This document shows positions 63,846 through 64,000 of a DNA stretch of 64,000 nucleotides, one piece after another. The stretch's first letter is position 1. Each line of letters opens with the position of its first letter. This stretch comes from Candidatus Thermokryptus mobilis. GTDB taxonomy: Bacteria; Bacteroidota; Ignavibacteria; Kryptoniales; Kryptoniaceae. The position numbers and the translations under genes were made by a program. The DNA lies in the NCBI RefSeq assembly GCF_900070205.1, contig NZ_FAOO01000005.1, positions 4,512-68,511 of the forward strand, given 5' to 3'. The notes beneath the pieces were generated by a model that saw only the letters and a program-made list of their open reading frames with translations, was not told the origin of the DNA and made no database searches.

Positions 63846-64000
63846 ATGGCTTACATTATTTGCGAACCCTGCGTAGGCGTTTGCGACACCGCCTGTGTTC
63901 AAGTGTGTCCTGTAAACTGCATCTACGGACCAGAGGGATATGATGTGACAAACGAGGAACATCTGAAGGAGATGAGAGAGAAGAAGATGCAGCTTTACAT
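63846..64000 (+). CDS. Ferredoxin, 4Fe-4S (5' part only)
   Basis: The gene runs off the window. The visible 51 codons start MAYIICEPCVGVCDTACVQV, followed by CPVNCIYGPEGYDV, giving one C-x2/3-C-x3-C-x3-C-P cluster motif and the acidic segment TNEEHLKEMREKK. It resembles small bacterial ferredoxins used as low-potential electron carriers. SD AAAGGAGA is 7 bases before the ATG. Confidence 0.85.
   Translation, partial: MAYIICEPCVGVCDTACVQVCPVNCIYGPEGYDVTNEEHLKEMREKKMQLY

Overview
The window is AT-rich, densely packed bacterial DNA. It has short intergenic gaps, many 1-4 base start/stop overlaps, and Lys/Glu/Ile-rich proteins of the kind seen in thermophiles. Gene content points to a diderm of the FCB (Bacteroidota/Ignavibacteria/Kryptonia-like) side of the tree: Ig-like lipoproteins, two LptF/LptG permeases, an outer-membrane beta-barrel, an archaeal-type phosphatidylserine decarboxylase beside PssA, a thermophile-type DAHP synthase with an N-terminal ferredoxin-like domain, and a maeB malic enzyme-Pta fusion. 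The lineage is inferred from gene content only. No rRNA, tRNA, CRISPR array, transposase or phage gene was seen.

Layout. 0-8.5 kb: palindromic intergenic repeats, a thioredoxin-like protein, a large Ig-like lipoprotein, a zinc alcohol dehydrogenase, a purC-psd-pssA-purS cluster, and potAB (minus) preceded by a tiny upstream ORF with its own promoter and a strong SD. 8.5-15.5 kb: an HTH-methyltransferase fusion, a BtuF-like binding protein, a deoxynucleoside kinase, a DEDDh exonuclease, a GNAT acetyltransferase and an 803-residue protein of unknown function. 15.5-27 kb (minus): acyl-CoA carboxylase beta subunit, RpiB with an extra N-terminal domain, a frameshifted sucC, an 11-residue-repeat coiled-coil protein, P5C dehydrogenase, a sodium/solute symporter, a STAS protein, a beta-barrel, ligA and a RodZ-like protein. 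27-33.4 kb (plus): agmatinase, NYN nuclease, REC-GAF-PAS-histidine kinase, two LptF/G permeases and a pilin-like small protein. 33.4-40.6 kb (minus): amidohydrolase, a second DNA methyltransferase with a 63-residue partner ORF, greA, a GH113-like lipoprotein, tldD, ribBA and yajC. 40.7-43.7 kb (plus): a leader peptide packed with Phe, Tyr and Trp, then DAHP synthase, prephenate dehydrogenase and a P-loop kinase. 43.6-49.5 kb (minus): membrane protein, two TPM-domain proteins, maeB and a beta-propeller protein. 49.6-57.3 kb (minus): the lipid cluster yceD-rpmF-(56-aa ORF)-plsX-fabH-fabD-(DUF3109-like)-fabG-acpP-fabF-rnc. 57.4-61.5 kb (minus): a membrane-fusion protein, ATPase and two permeases of an ABC-2 exporter. 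61.6-64 kb (plus): cutA, potC, potD and the start of a ferredoxin gene.

The most striking signal is the unannotated 40-residue leader ORF at 40771-40893. Thirteen of its residues are aromatic (5 Phe, 5 Tyr, 3 Trp), all within residues 15-39. It has a sigma70-like promoter and an SD, overlaps a perfect 10-bp hairpin, and lies directly ahead of the aroF-tyrA operon. It looks like an aromatic-amino-acid sensing attenuator covering all three end products. Second is the 25-codon ORF ahead of potAB. Polyamine functions are otherwise scattered over the window: potAB at one end, potCD at the other, agmatinase in between. Other items are a single-base frameshift in sucC, an RpiB with Asp where the catalytic Cys normally sits, a terminator-like hairpin inside the first codons of the carboxylase gene, and two small genes (rpmF and the 56-aa ORF) that a length-filtered gene caller would miss.
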